From positions 1 to 6,218 of the forward strand of contig JAFYUG010000106.1 of the NCBI GenBank assembly GCA_017558545.1: a stretch of 6,218 nucleotides of DNA, read 5' to 3'. Under the pieces are notes generated by a model. It ran no database searches. It was not told where the DNA came from and worked only from the letters and a program-made list of their open reading frames with translations. Of the stretch, positions 1 to 6,006 are shown one piece after another (positions within the stretch are counted from its first letter, which is position 1; each line of letters opens with the position of its first letter). The DNA is from Oscillospiraceae bacterium (GTDB lineage Bacteria > Bacillota > Clostridia > Oscillospirales > Oscillospiraceae). A program made the translations under genes and the position numbers.

Positions 1-720
1 AACGGCGAATATTGGGGACTTTACTCCTTCCGCGAGCACCACTCCCCCGAGCACTACGCCAGCTACATTGATGTGCCTGCGGACACCGTCCACTCCGTGC
101 GTTTTTGCGTGGATGAGGACAACAGCCTCCACGACCTCTATAAAAAGGCGGATTTCTACGGCCTTCGCTCTGCCGAGGACTTCGAATACGCCAGCTCCGT
201 TTTGGATATGAGCAGCTATATTGACTGGGTCATCTTCGAGGCCTATGTGGGCAACGTGGATATCCACGGCAATATGCGCTATTATTACTCCACCGCAGAT
301 AATCTTTGGCGATGCGGCCTTGTGGACGTGGATTTGGGTATGTTCAGCCGCGCCGCCTTCGACGAAACCGCCGATTCCTTCAGCCACGGCGTTTTGGTAA
401 GCGCACTTTTGAAAAATAAGCAGTTCCAGTACATGATGGCCGAGCGCCTTGCGGAGCTTTTGGCAGGGCCTATGTCCGACGAGGCCATGATAGCCAACAT
501 AGACTATATTGCCGACATCATCCGTTCCGAAACAGTGAACGAAGGCAATCGCTGGGGCTGTCCTCCCTCCACTTGGGAGATACTGGTTGACCAGATGCGC
601 TCTTACTGCCGAGGCCGAGCCGAAAAGATGGTCAGCTCCTTCTGCTCCGAAACATGGTTTTCCGCCGAGGAGAAGGAAGAATATTTCGGCGAGCTTATCC
701 GCTCTTGGGAAGGAGGCTAA
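1..720 (+). CDS. CotH-family atypical protein kinase, C-terminal part (5' end outside window)
   Basis: The reading frame is open from base 1 to the TAA at 718-720, giving 239 codons, and the start is missing. The first residues, NGEYWGLYSFRE, match the G-x-YWG-x-Y segment of CotH proteins. Around residues 73-91 there is a stretch containing N85, D87 and N91 (YVGNVDIHGNMRYYY), followed by LVDVDLGMF at about 107-115. This is the N-x-D...N plus DxD/DFG-like arrangement of CotH. Known of the family: Bacillus CotH is an atypical kinase that phosphorylates spore coat proteins; most homologues, including those beside VTC genes, are uncharacterised. By analogy D87 and D109 or D111 may be the catalytic and metal-binding aspartates, but I could not align them. 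The gene overlaps or abuts the VTC gene downstream, so the two are probably translationally coupled. A signal peptide or other N-terminal domain cannot be judged here. The family call is fairly sure; the substrate is unknown. Confidence 0.88.
   Translation, partial: NGEYWGLYSFREHHSPEHYASYIDVPADTVHSVRFCVDEDNSLHDLYKKADFYGLRSAEDFEYASSVLDMSSYIDWVIFEAYVGNVDIHGNMRYYYSTADNLWRCGLVDVDLGMFSRAAFDETADSFSHGVLVSALLKNKQFQYMMAERLAELLAGPMSDEAMIANIDYIADIIRSETVNEGNRWGCPPSTWEILVDQMRSYCRGRAEKMVSSFCSETWFSAEEKEEYFGELIRSWEGG
712..716 (+). promoter_or_regulatory. Ribosome binding site deciding the VTC start
   Basis: GGAGG lies inside the last codons of the CotH gene. Spacing is 9 bases to the ATG at 726 and 3 bases to the ATG at 720, which favours 726, although the TAATG overlap at 718-722 would also suit re-initiation after the CotH stop. 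Confidence 0.6.
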
Positions 721-725
721 TGGCT

Positions 726-1409
726 ATGGAAAAACACTATCGCCACGAGTATAAATACCTTATCTCCGCCGCCTCCGCCCAGCTTCTGAGATTGCGCCTG
801 CCCCATATTATGAAGCGGGACAGCCACGCAGGAGCCGGCGGACAATACACCATCCGCAGCCTTTACTTCGACTCCCCCCACTACGAGGCCTTCCACGACA
901 AGGTTACCGGCATAGACCCCCGCACCAAATACCGCATCCGCTGCTATGACTATGACCGCTCCCTTTTCCGCTTGGAAAAGAAGGAGAAAAAGGGCGCTCT
1001 CACCCGAAAAACCGGCCAAACCCTCACAGCCGCCGATGTGGAGCATCTCCAGCGCCGCCCCACGGAGCGCTGCCCCGATACTCAGGGCGGACTTGTGGAG
1101 GAGCTGCGCCTTGCCTGCCTTTCCCAAGGCCTGAGACCCAAGGTGCTGGTGGACTATGACCGCACTCCCTTTATCTGCGCCGCAGGCAATACCCGCATAA
1201 CTTTGGACGAAAATTTGAGAACCGCCCCCTATTTCAACACCATGGAGGGCCCCACCAAGGCCATGAGCCCCGTTTTGGAGGCTGAGCAGGTTATTTTGGA
1301 GCTTAAGTTCGATGATTTCCTCCCGGGCTACTTAGCCGATGCTATTGCCGATATTCCCAAAATCCCCATGGCCATTTCCAAGTTCGCCATGTGCCTGAAT
1401 CTGACTTAA
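726..1409 (+). CDS. VTC-domain protein (polyphosphate polymerase-like)
   Basis: This is a 227-aa protein matching the bacterial VTC-domain family, whose eukaryotic relative Vtc4 makes polyphosphate from ATP in a tunnel lined with basic residues. Visible hallmarks are HEYKYLI near the N terminus, the strand IRSLYFDS (43-50), the basic run RTKYRIRCYDYD (66-77), the LEKKEKKG strand (83-90), the VDYDRTPF strand (142-149), R157, the acidic/basic pair E192 and K194 in ILELKFD, and the closing ISK (217-219) with a terminal lysine. The arginines, lysines and glutamate expected in the tunnel are therefore present, so the enzyme looks intact. GGAGG at 712-716 stands 9 bases before the ATG at 726. An alternative ATG at 720 overlaps the CotH stop (TAATG) but has only 3 bases of spacing; it would add Met-Ala. 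Polymerase activity is inferred; a different triphosphate-processing role is possible. Confidence 0.9.
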   Translation: MEKHYRHEYKYLISAASAQLLRLRLPHIMKRDSHAGAGGQYTIRSLYFDSPHYEAFHDKVTGIDPRTKYRIRCYDYDRSLFRLEKKEKKGALTRKTGQTLTAADVEHLQRRPTERCPDTQGGLVEELRLACLSQGLRPKVLVDYDRTPFICAAGNTRITLDENLRTAPYFNTMEGPTKAMSPVLEAEQVILELKFDDFLPGYLADAIADIPKIPMAISKFAMCLNLT

Positions 1410-1426
1410 GAAAGGAACTATTTCAC

Positions 1427-2095
1427 ATGATTAGTTTTTCCGATATACTCAAGGGTAAGTTTTTGGAGGAGTTTTCCGCCATTTCCATTGGCGAAATGCT
1501 CCTTGCCATCGCCCTCTCTCTGGTGCTGAGCCTTGTTATCGTCCTCGTTTACAAGATTACCTATTCCGGAGTTAACTTCTCCTTCTCCTTCGCAGGCTGC
1601 ATCGTGCTTATCAGCATGGTCACCGCCACCATTATTCTTGTTATCACCTCCAACATCGTCCTCTCTTTGGGTATGGTTGGTGCGCTGAGTATTGTCCGCT
1701 TCCGCACCGCCGTTAAGGAGGCATCGGATACCGCCTTCCTCTTCTGGGCCATCGCCACCGGCATAGTCTGCGGCGCAGGCTACACCACCATTGCTGTGCT
1801 GGCCACCATTATGATCGGTCTGCTCTTTGTGGCTGTTCACAGATTCAGCAAAACTGTCCGCAGCGGCTGCTTCATGGTTGTTGCCCGCTATGAATGCGGC
1901 AGCGAGGCCGAATCCAAGCTTTTGGCTTTGCCCGGTGCCAAGATGAAGAACAAGACCCTCTCCGGCGGCTTCACCGAGATAGTTGTTGAGGCCCGTTTGG
2001 GCGACGAGGAAATGGCCATGCTGGATGCTCTCGGCGCCGGCAACGAGGTTTCCGAAATTAACATCATGCGCTCCCTCAGCGGCAGCGTCCTTTGA
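1427..2095 (+). CDS. DUF4956 multi-pass membrane protein
   Basis: A 222-aa inner-membrane protein of the DUF4956 family. Hydrophobic segments lie at about residues 22-42, 55-76, 77-90, 103-118 and 120-138, so there are four to five membrane passes or a re-entrant loop. The family signature GMVGALSIVRFRTAVK sits at 82-97, immediately followed by charged residues (KEASD) and another membrane segment. The last roughly 80 residues are soluble and alternate strand-like and helix-like stretches, suggesting a small cytoplasmic alpha/beta domain. The start is set by GAAAGGA at 1410-1416, 10 bases before the ATG; an upstream GTG at 1391 lies inside the VTC gene and is not needed. Genes of this family are repeatedly found next to VTC and CotH genes, so this protein may anchor, or provide a channel for, a VTC/CotH complex. 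That role is inference, since the family has no established function. It is the last gene before a strong terminator. Confidence 0.9.
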   Translation: MISFSDILKGKFLEEFSAISIGEMLLAIALSLVLSLVIVLVYKITYSGVNFSFSFAGCIVLISMVTATIILVITSNIVLSLGMVGALSIVRFRTAVKEASDTAFLFWAIATGIVCGAGYTTIAVLATIMIGLLFVAVHRFSKTVRSGCFMVVARYECGSEAESKLLALPGAKMKNKTLSGGFTEIVVEARLGDEEMAMLDALGAGNEVSEINIMRSLSGSVL

Positions 2096-2115
2096 TGACG
2101 GAATTTTGAATATAG

Positions 2116-2159
2116 AAAAAGCCATGACCTGCGGATTAATGCAGGTCATGGCTTTTTTT
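2116..2159. terminator. Bidirectional intrinsic terminator between convergent operons
   Basis: A perfect 12-bp stem (GCCATGACCTGC at 2121-2132 paired with GCAGGTCATGGC at 2141-2152) closes an 8-base loop. It is flanked by AAAAA on the left (2116-2120) and T7 on the right (2153-2159). Read from either strand it gives a GC-rich hairpin followed by a T run. It can therefore end the CotH-VTC-DUF4956 transcript on the + strand and the DUF2804/MATE-to-RAYT transcript on the - strand. The RAYT stop codon (2158-2160) overlaps its edge. Confidence 0.93.
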
Positions 2160-2676
2160 ACTCGCTATAAAAGCAATCCTTTTGCCAAAGGGCGGGGTTT
2201 GCAGATATGTATTCACTTATCATATTATAGTCCCTCTGGTTTCGGACTATATGGTCGTTAAAACCTCGCTGCCAAATTTTCTCGTCACCAAAAGTGCTTC
2301 GAATATGTTTGGATGCATTCATTCTGATGTATCCCACCGCCTTGGAAATAGCAGATCTGCGTAGGGGCGATTCACGAATCGCCCGCTCGGGTTCATATAT
2401 TTCCACGGTCAGCATAAGGTGAACATGGTTTGGCATTATGACATAATTATCGACCTTAACTCCAAGTCGGTCGGGGAGCTGCTCAATTGCTTCTTCGACC
2501 ATCCGACCCCGTTCCGTCAGTTCGATAGCGGGCGATTCGTGAATCGCCCCTACGATGACATTTGATAAAGTTTTTTGGCGATTATGGGTGCAGAAAGTTA
2601 TAAAATATGCTCCATTTCTGCTATAATCATAATTTTTCAACCGCAGAGGCTTTCTTGTGGGCAGCTCGGTAGTCAT
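2158..2676 (-). CDS. REP-associated tyrosine transposase (RAYT, Y1_Tnp/IS200-like)
   Basis: A 172-aa protein with the complete layout of RAYT transposases, which are single-copy relatives of IS200/IS605 TnpA thought to mobilise REP elements by single-strand cleavage. Visible are the N-terminal YDYSRNGAYFITFCTHNR strand (16-33), the HUH motif in MPNHVHLML (H84, H86), the IWQRGFNDHIVR segment (134-145) and EYISANPALW (155-164). In the last, Y156 sits where I recall the catalytic Tyr115 of E. coli TnpAREP (the Y before I-x-x-NP). All catalytic residues are present, so it looks functional. Two loops, residues 42-50 and 98-107, are encoded by inverted copies of a REP-like palindrome. The ATG lies 3 bases beyond the DUF896 stop and in the same frame. 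The likely ribosome binding site, AAAGGGA, is formed by the last DUF896 codons, so translation is probably coupled to that gene. No terminal inverted repeats mark an insertion sequence. Confidence 0.92.
   Translation of the reverse strand: MTTELPTRKPLRLKNYDYSRNGAYFITFCTHNRQKTLSNVIVGAIHESPAIELTERGRMVEEAIEQLPDRLGVKVDNYVIMPNHVHLMLTVEIYEPERAIRESPLRRSAISKAVGYIRMNASKHIRSTFGDEKIWQRGFNDHIVRNQRDYNMISEYISANPALWQKDCFYSE
2360..2387 (+). repeat. REP-like palindrome, copy A (GTAG head on the + strand)
   Basis: A GTAG tetranucleotide at 2361-2364 is followed directly by the palindrome GGGCGATTCACGAATCGCCC (2365-2384; 9-bp arms around AC). A 5' GTAG or GGAG head next to a short palindrome is the known layout of REP elements recognised by RAYT proteins. 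The 28 bases 2360-2387 are the exact reverse complement of 2527-2554. It lies inside the RAYT gene, encoding residues 98-107 (RAIRESPLRR). Confidence 0.85.
2527..2554 (-). repeat. REP-like palindrome, copy B (GTAG head on the - strand)
   Basis: This is the perfect 28-bp inverted partner of 2360-2387. On the - strand it reads GTAG and then the same 20-bp palindrome. It encodes RAYT residues 42-50 (VGAIHESPA), just before the family's usual L-T-x-x-G segment. The two copies point with their GTAG heads outward, as in a REPIN, and enclose 139 bp that include the HUH codons. Confidence 0.85.
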
Positions 2677-2679
2677 TTC

Positions 2680-2895
2680 TCAATTTCCCTTTACGTTCTT
2701 GCGGGCGAGGGGAGTTTTATTTCCCTTTTCGTCCACGATGAAGGTGTTTTCCAGCAGGGAGATTGCGCCGGCACGCCACTCGGCAATATATTCCTTACGG
2801 AGAGAAGCCTGTTCGCTGAGCTCTTCGGGAGTGAGCTCACGCTCTTTCTTAAGACGGGCAAGTTCATTAATTCTGTCAAGTTTCTTCTGAAGCAT
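2680..2895 (-). CDS. DUF896 family small protein (YnzC-like)
   Basis: A 71-aa soluble protein with the DUF896 pattern: a first helix LDRINELARLKKERELT (6-22), a short turn, a second helix PEELSEQASLRKEYIAEWR (23-41), then the tail LENTFIVDEKGNKTPL (48-63). Family members are short two-helix cytoplasmic proteins, mostly from Firmicutes. B. subtilis YnzC is encoded in the SOS-linked yneA-yneB-ynzC operon, but no biochemical role is firmly established. The ATG follows the yfbR stop by 4 bases, with GAGG from the last yfbR codons as ribosome binding site 9 bases upstream. The gene is thus part of the same transcript. Length is normal for the family. Confidence 0.9.
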   Translation of the reverse strand: MLQKKLDRINELARLKKERELTPEELSEQASLRKEYIAEWRAGAISLLENTFIVDEKGNKTPLARKNVKGN

Positions 2896-2899
2896 ATTA

Positions 2900-3490
2900 T
2901 CAATCCTCTATTGTATTAAGTTCATCCAAATTCTTTTCAAAGGCGTCTATGAAGTGGTCAAGGAAGTATCTGACCTCGGGGAGGGGGTTAGATTCCAGGG
3001 CGGCGCGGATGCTCACTTCGGCAGATGCAAACTCGCGGTTTCCCGCCTTGCGCTCTTCAACGCACTTAATATAGGCGCTTATCTTGTCGGCGGCCTTCAC
3101 AAGCTCATATTCCCTGCTGTCCTCAGCGGCGGAGAAGAGATCCTTATAGGCAGGGCGAAGCTCACTTGGCAGAGTTGCCAAGAGCTTGGAGCAGGCCAGA
3201 GCCTCAACCTCGTCATAGGCGGACTTGATTTTGCGGCTATGATACTTGATGGGGGTGGGCAGGTCGCCTGTTAAAATCTCTCCCGCATCGTGGAAAAGGG
3301 CGATGGCGGCCTGACGCTCGGGGGAGCAGTCCACGCCGAAAACATCCCGGCGGATAAGGCCGAGGGCATGGGCGATAACCGCAACCATGTGGCTATGCTC
3401 CTGAATATTTTCCCGCTCGCTATTTCGCATCAGCGACCAGCGGACTATGTATTTCATGCGCCCGATAAGGGCAAAAAAGTCAAATTTCAT
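2900..3490 (-). CDS. yfbR: YfbR-type 5'-deoxynucleotidase (HD domain)
   Basis: A 196-aa HD-domain phosphohydrolase closely resembling E. coli YfbR, which dephosphorylates deoxynucleoside 5'-monophosphates to deoxynucleosides in the cytoplasm. The metal ligands are all visible: H32 in NIQEHS, H67-D68 in LFHDAGE and D135 in KAADKISAYIKC. E71 and D76 (GDLPTPIKY) are also kept. R17-W18 in IVRWSLMRN correspond to the arginine-tryptophan pair that in YfbR selects for the deoxy sugar, supporting the substrate assignment. Length and domain extent are full. The ATG stands 14 bases beyond the MATE stop, with an AGGAG ribosome binding site at 3502-3506 overlapping that stop codon. It is followed at 4 bases by the DUF896 gene. 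It probably acts in deoxynucleotide pool balance; a role in phage defence by nucleotide depletion is conceivable, but nothing here points to it. Confidence 0.93.
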   Translation of the reverse strand: MKFDFFALIGRMKYIVRWSLMRNSERENIQEHSHMVAVIAHALGLIRRDVFGVDCSPERQAAIALFHDAGEILTGDLPTPIKYHSRKIKSAYDEVEALACSKLLATLPSELRPAYKDLFSAAEDSREYELVKAADKISAYIKCVEERKAGNREFASAEVSIRAALESNPLPEVRYFLDHFIDAFEKNLDELNTIED

Positions 3491-3504
3491 ACTGTTTCTC
3501 TCTC

Positions 3505-4851
3505 CTATTTAACAAGGCGCTTGGTTTTCCATCGGCCACTGAAATAATAAATTATATCGAAGAGCAGCGCGCCGCTCCAACCGAACACAACATTCTCCCA
3601 GCAGGCGGCATAGCCTGCGCCGAAGGCATAAACCATGATATAGGCGGCGGAAGTTCTGACCACAAGGGCAATGAAGGAGGCGGTGGTGGAGGCCATGGGG
3701 TCTCCGCATCCCTGAAACATTCCGCTGAAGGGGATATAGAGGGCGAAGAGGGGGTAGCAAAGGCAGATATAGCGGAGATATTCCACCGTCTGATTTACTT
3801 CCTCGCCGCTTACGCCGAAGAGCTTGGCAAGGGGGGCTGCGAAAATATAGATGGGCACGCAGACCAGCACAACCAGCACCAAGTCCATGGCGAGGGCGCT
3901 GAATATGCCTCTCTTGACGCGGTCATATCGTCCTGCGCCGGTATTCTGTCCTGCAAAGGCGCTCATGGCCTGATTTATGCCCATGATGGGGATGGAGGCA
4001 TAGTGGTCATAGCGGGAGCCAACGGTGAAGGCGGCCATGGTTACGGCGCCGAAGGAGTTGACAAGGCGCTGGAGGAAGATATGGCCGAAGCTGATGACCA
4101 GATGCTGAATGGTGGTGGGGATAGCCATCCTGAGGCAGACGGAGAACTTGGCCTTATCAAAGACCAGCTCAAAGCGCTTGAAGCGGAACTCGGGGTATTT
4201 TTTGAACATATAGCGCAGGCTGACGGCCATGCAGGCGGCCTGAGCAATGATGGTTGCCAAGGCTGCACCGGCAACGCCCCAAGGCAGAACCGCAACAAAG
4301 AGCAGGTCCAGCACCACGTTTATCAGCGTTGCCACCATGAGAAAATAGAGCGCGGCGCGGCTATCGCCCACGGCGCGGAGTATGGCGGAAACGGCGTTAT
4401 AGATAAACTGGAAGATGAGGCCTATGGAGTAGATGGCTATATAGGTGGTGCAGTAGCCCAAAAGCTCCTCGCCCTCGATTTTGAGGATGTAACGGGAGGC
4501 GGCGCGGGCTGTGAGAGTGCAGGCCACAGTGAAAAATACGCCCAAGACTATGAGCATTATAAGTATGGTGGAGGCGGTGCGGCGCATTTCCTTGTGCTGT
4601 CCCGCTCCGAAAAGCTGGCTTATAACAACGCTGCTGCCGTTGGCCACGCCCATGGCCAAAAACACGAAGAGGGTGGTGTAGCTCATGCAGCTGCCAAGGG
4701 CGGCCAGCGCCGTGGAGCTGACGAAGTTGCCCACGATTATGCCGTCCACCGTGGAATATAGCTGCTGGAGCAAGCTGCCCAGCATTATGGGCAGGGAGAA
4801 GGCCAGTATGGCTCTCCACTCAGGCCCTTTGGTTAAATCATTCTTTCTCAT
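3505..4851 (-). CDS. MATE-family efflux transporter
   Basis: A 448-aa inner-membrane protein with about 12 hydrophobic segments in two homologous halves, the size and layout of MATE (multidrug and toxic compound extrusion) exporters. These are cation-coupled antiporters. The N terminus, WRAILAFSLPIMLGSLLQQ followed by LYSTVDGIIVGNF, is typical of the many clostridial MATE paralogues. The first half ends around residue 225, where the basic stretch YMFKKYPEFRFKRF marks the linker between halves. The second half opens with IPTTIQHLVISFGHIFLQRLVNSFG. No frameshift or missing segment is seen. AAGGA stands 6 bases before the ATG. The substrate cannot be told from the sequence. It leads a compact run of four genes (MATE, yfbR, DUF896, RAYT), and its 5' leader consists of the palindrome-rich 4852-4965 spacer. 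Confidence 0.93.
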   Translation of the reverse strand: MRKNDLTKGPEWRAILAFSLPIMLGSLLQQLYSTVDGIIVGNFVSSTALAALGSCMSYTTLFVFLAMGVANGSSVVISQLFGAGQHKEMRRTASTILIMLIVLGVFFTVACTLTARAASRYILKIEGEELLGYCTTYIAIYSIGLIFQFIYNAVSAILRAVGDSRAALYFLMVATLINVVLDLLFVAVLPWGVAGAALATIIAQAACMAVSLRYMFKKYPEFRFKRFELVFDKAKFSVCLRMAIPTTIQHLVISFGHIFLQRLVNSFGAVTMAAFTVGSRYDHYASIPIMGINQAMSAFAGQNTGAGRYDRVKRGIFSALAMDLVLVVLVCVPIYIFAAPLAKLFGVSGEEVNQTVEYLRYICLCYPLFALYIPFSGMFQGCGDPMASTTASFIALVVRTSAAYIMVYAFGAGYAACWENVVFGWSGALLFDIIYYFSGRWKTKRLVK

Positions 4852-4868
4852 TTGTCGTCCTTAAATAA

Positions 4869-4881
4869 ATCGCGAAGCGAT
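4869..4881. repeat. Short palindrome in the MATE leader
   Basis: ATCGCGAAGCGAT has 5-bp arms around GAA. It lies about 20 bases upstream of the MATE start, and a degenerate relative, AGCGAAGC, follows at 4891-4898. It is one of several short palindromes that fill this spacer. Confidence 0.6.
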
Positions 4882-4904
4882 ACCGAAATTAGCGAAGCGG
4901 CATC

Positions 4905-4922
4905 ATACCGCATTAGCGGTAT
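4905..4922. repeat. Short palindrome in the MATE leader
   Basis: ATACCGC (4905-4911) and GCGGTAT (4916-4922) form a perfect 7-bp stem around ATTA. It lies midway between the DUF2804 stop and the MATE start. Confidence 0.65.
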
Positions 4923-4942
4923 ATCATTTCTCATTTATCATT

Positions 4943-4967
4943 GCATTGCCTTTTGGCAATGCTTTTT
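4943..4967. terminator. Hairpin just after the DUF2804 stop; weak terminator or processing stem
   Basis: GCATTGCC (4943-4950) and GGCAATGC (4955-4962) form a perfect 8-bp stem with a TTTT loop on the + strand, followed there by TTTTT (4963-4967). On the - strand, where DUF2804 is transcribed, the hairpin begins 3 bases after the stop codon but lacks a T run behind it (AATGATAAATG). It therefore looks like a good terminator only for + strand transcription, and may act as an RNA-stabilising or processing stem between DUF2804 and MATE. Confidence 0.5.
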
Positions 4968-6003
4968 ACCACTTGTTCTTAACCTTCTCGGCGAAGCCGA
5001 AGAAGTCCTTGAGGATTATCTCTTTGCCATCATCAAGTATGGCCTTGCCGCTGAAGCGGCCAAAGACCTGATGCTGGATGGACTCGATTACCACAACGCT
5101 GGTGCCGCTATATCTATCCAAAACGGGCTGGAAGTCCATTTCAAAGCGGCCATCATCGCTTGTAAATGTCCATGGGCTCATATAATCCTCGCTGCCATCC
5201 TCCTTTTCGGGAATGTTGAAGCTTACATTGCTGAGCTTATGAGCCTTGCCGTCATAGAAAAGCACATTTTCCGTGGCGGCGGAGGTATCTCCGAAGCCAT
5301 AGCCAATGTTGAAGCCAAAGGGAACGCCCTCAACTTCGCCGCTGGCAGAGCCCCAGTACCAAGTGTTCTGATAAGTCCAGACACCGCGACCCCAGTCCAG
5401 AACCGCAAAGGAATCGGCGGGGTCGAAGGTATAGCACTTGCTGTCAAAGCCATAGTAAACCGTACCCTTGGCGCGCATGCAGTTTATCTTCTGGTTATAG
5501 TAGAAGTGGGCTTCCTTCTCAAAGGGAGTGGCGATAACCATGCTCTCCTCCGGCTCGTCCGTAAGCTCGATTTTGGCGGTGAGGCTGCCCTCGGGGCCAA
5601 ACTTCTTCATCTGGGCAATAAGCACTCTCTTGCCGTCGATATGCTTGAAGTGGATGGAATAATCCTTGCCCACTATGCTGACATCGCCCTTCTCGCTGGT
5701 GGAGGGGAAGCCGGTGCGGCCCAGAGTGAGCACGCGCATGGGACTTGTGGTGATTTCCCAGCCCTCTTCGAAGTTGAGAAGGGAGATGGAGTCCAGACCC
5801 ATGTAGCTATTATCGGCAATGGTGAGGGCGAGGCCTATTTTGCCGTTGGTGACGAGGTAATAATCCCACTCCTTGATGCGCAGGGGATTAGCCTTAATAT
5901 CCTTGCGGCGGTAAGCGGGGAGCAGCTTTCTTGCCCAGCCGGGCTCGGCTATATTGCCCTTTTCATCCAGAAGGGGAATTCGTTTGGTAATTTCATGCTG
6001 CAT
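4966..6003 (-). CDS. DUF2804 domain-containing protein
   Basis: A 345-aa protein recognised as DUF2804 by several conserved islands: the N-terminal LLDEKGNIAEPGWARK (10-25); LDWGRGVWTYQNTWYWGSASG roughly two thirds along; FGFNIGYGFGDTSAATEN shortly after it; and the C-terminal HQVFGRFSGK...DGKEIILKDFFGFAE. It is rich in aromatic and beta-strand residues and has no signal peptide or membrane segment, so a cytoplasmic beta-rich (lipocalin-like) fold is plausible; that fold is my inference. Its function is unknown. The chosen ATG at 6003 has GGAGG 7 bases upstream. An in-frame ATG 27 bases earlier (6030) would put the ribosome binding site inside the gene and adds residues without family likeness. 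It lies 114 bases upstream of MATE on the same strand and may or may not share its transcript, depending on the intervening hairpin. Confidence 0.9.
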   Translation of the reverse strand: MQHEITKRIPLLDEKGNIAEPGWARKLLPAYRRKDIKANPLRIKEWDYYLVTNGKIGLALTIADNSYMGLDSISLLNFEEGWEITTSPMRVLTLGRTGFPSTSEKGDVSIVGKDYSIHFKHIDGKRVLIAQMKKFGPEGSLTAKIELTDEPEESMVIATPFEKEAHFYYNQKINCMRAKGTVYYGFDSKCYTFDPADSFAVLDWGRGVWTYQNTWYWGSASGEVEGVPFGFNIGYGFGDTSAATENVLFYDGKAHKLSNVSFNIPEKEDGSEDYMSPWTFTSDDGRFEMDFQPVLDRYSGTSVVVIESIQHQVFGRFSGKAILDDGKEIILKDFFGFAEKVKNKW

Positions 6004-6006
6004 GGT

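Noticed and set aside
654..725. Longer N terminus for the VTC gene starting inside CotH
   Set aside because: The extra residues lie wholly within the CotH frame and have no family likeness; the ribosome binding site at 712-716 points to 726 (or 720).
1418..2149. A 243-codon open frame on the - strand opposite DUF4956
   Set aside because: Antisense shadow of a membrane protein with low-complexity Gly/Asn/His composition; it also crosses the terminator.
2360..2554. CRISPR or a toxin-antitoxin operator
   Set aside because: There are only two inverted copies, no regularly spaced direct repeats, and they lie in coding sequence; the REP layout explains them better.
2680..2682. UGA reassigned as a sense codon
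   Set aside because: Other intact genes in the window (yfbR, DUF4956) end at TGA at the expected family length.
4003..4761. A 252-codon open frame on the + strand opposite the MATE gene
   Set aside because: Its translation is abnormally rich in Gly, Ala, Glu and His, typical of the antisense of a membrane protein gene.
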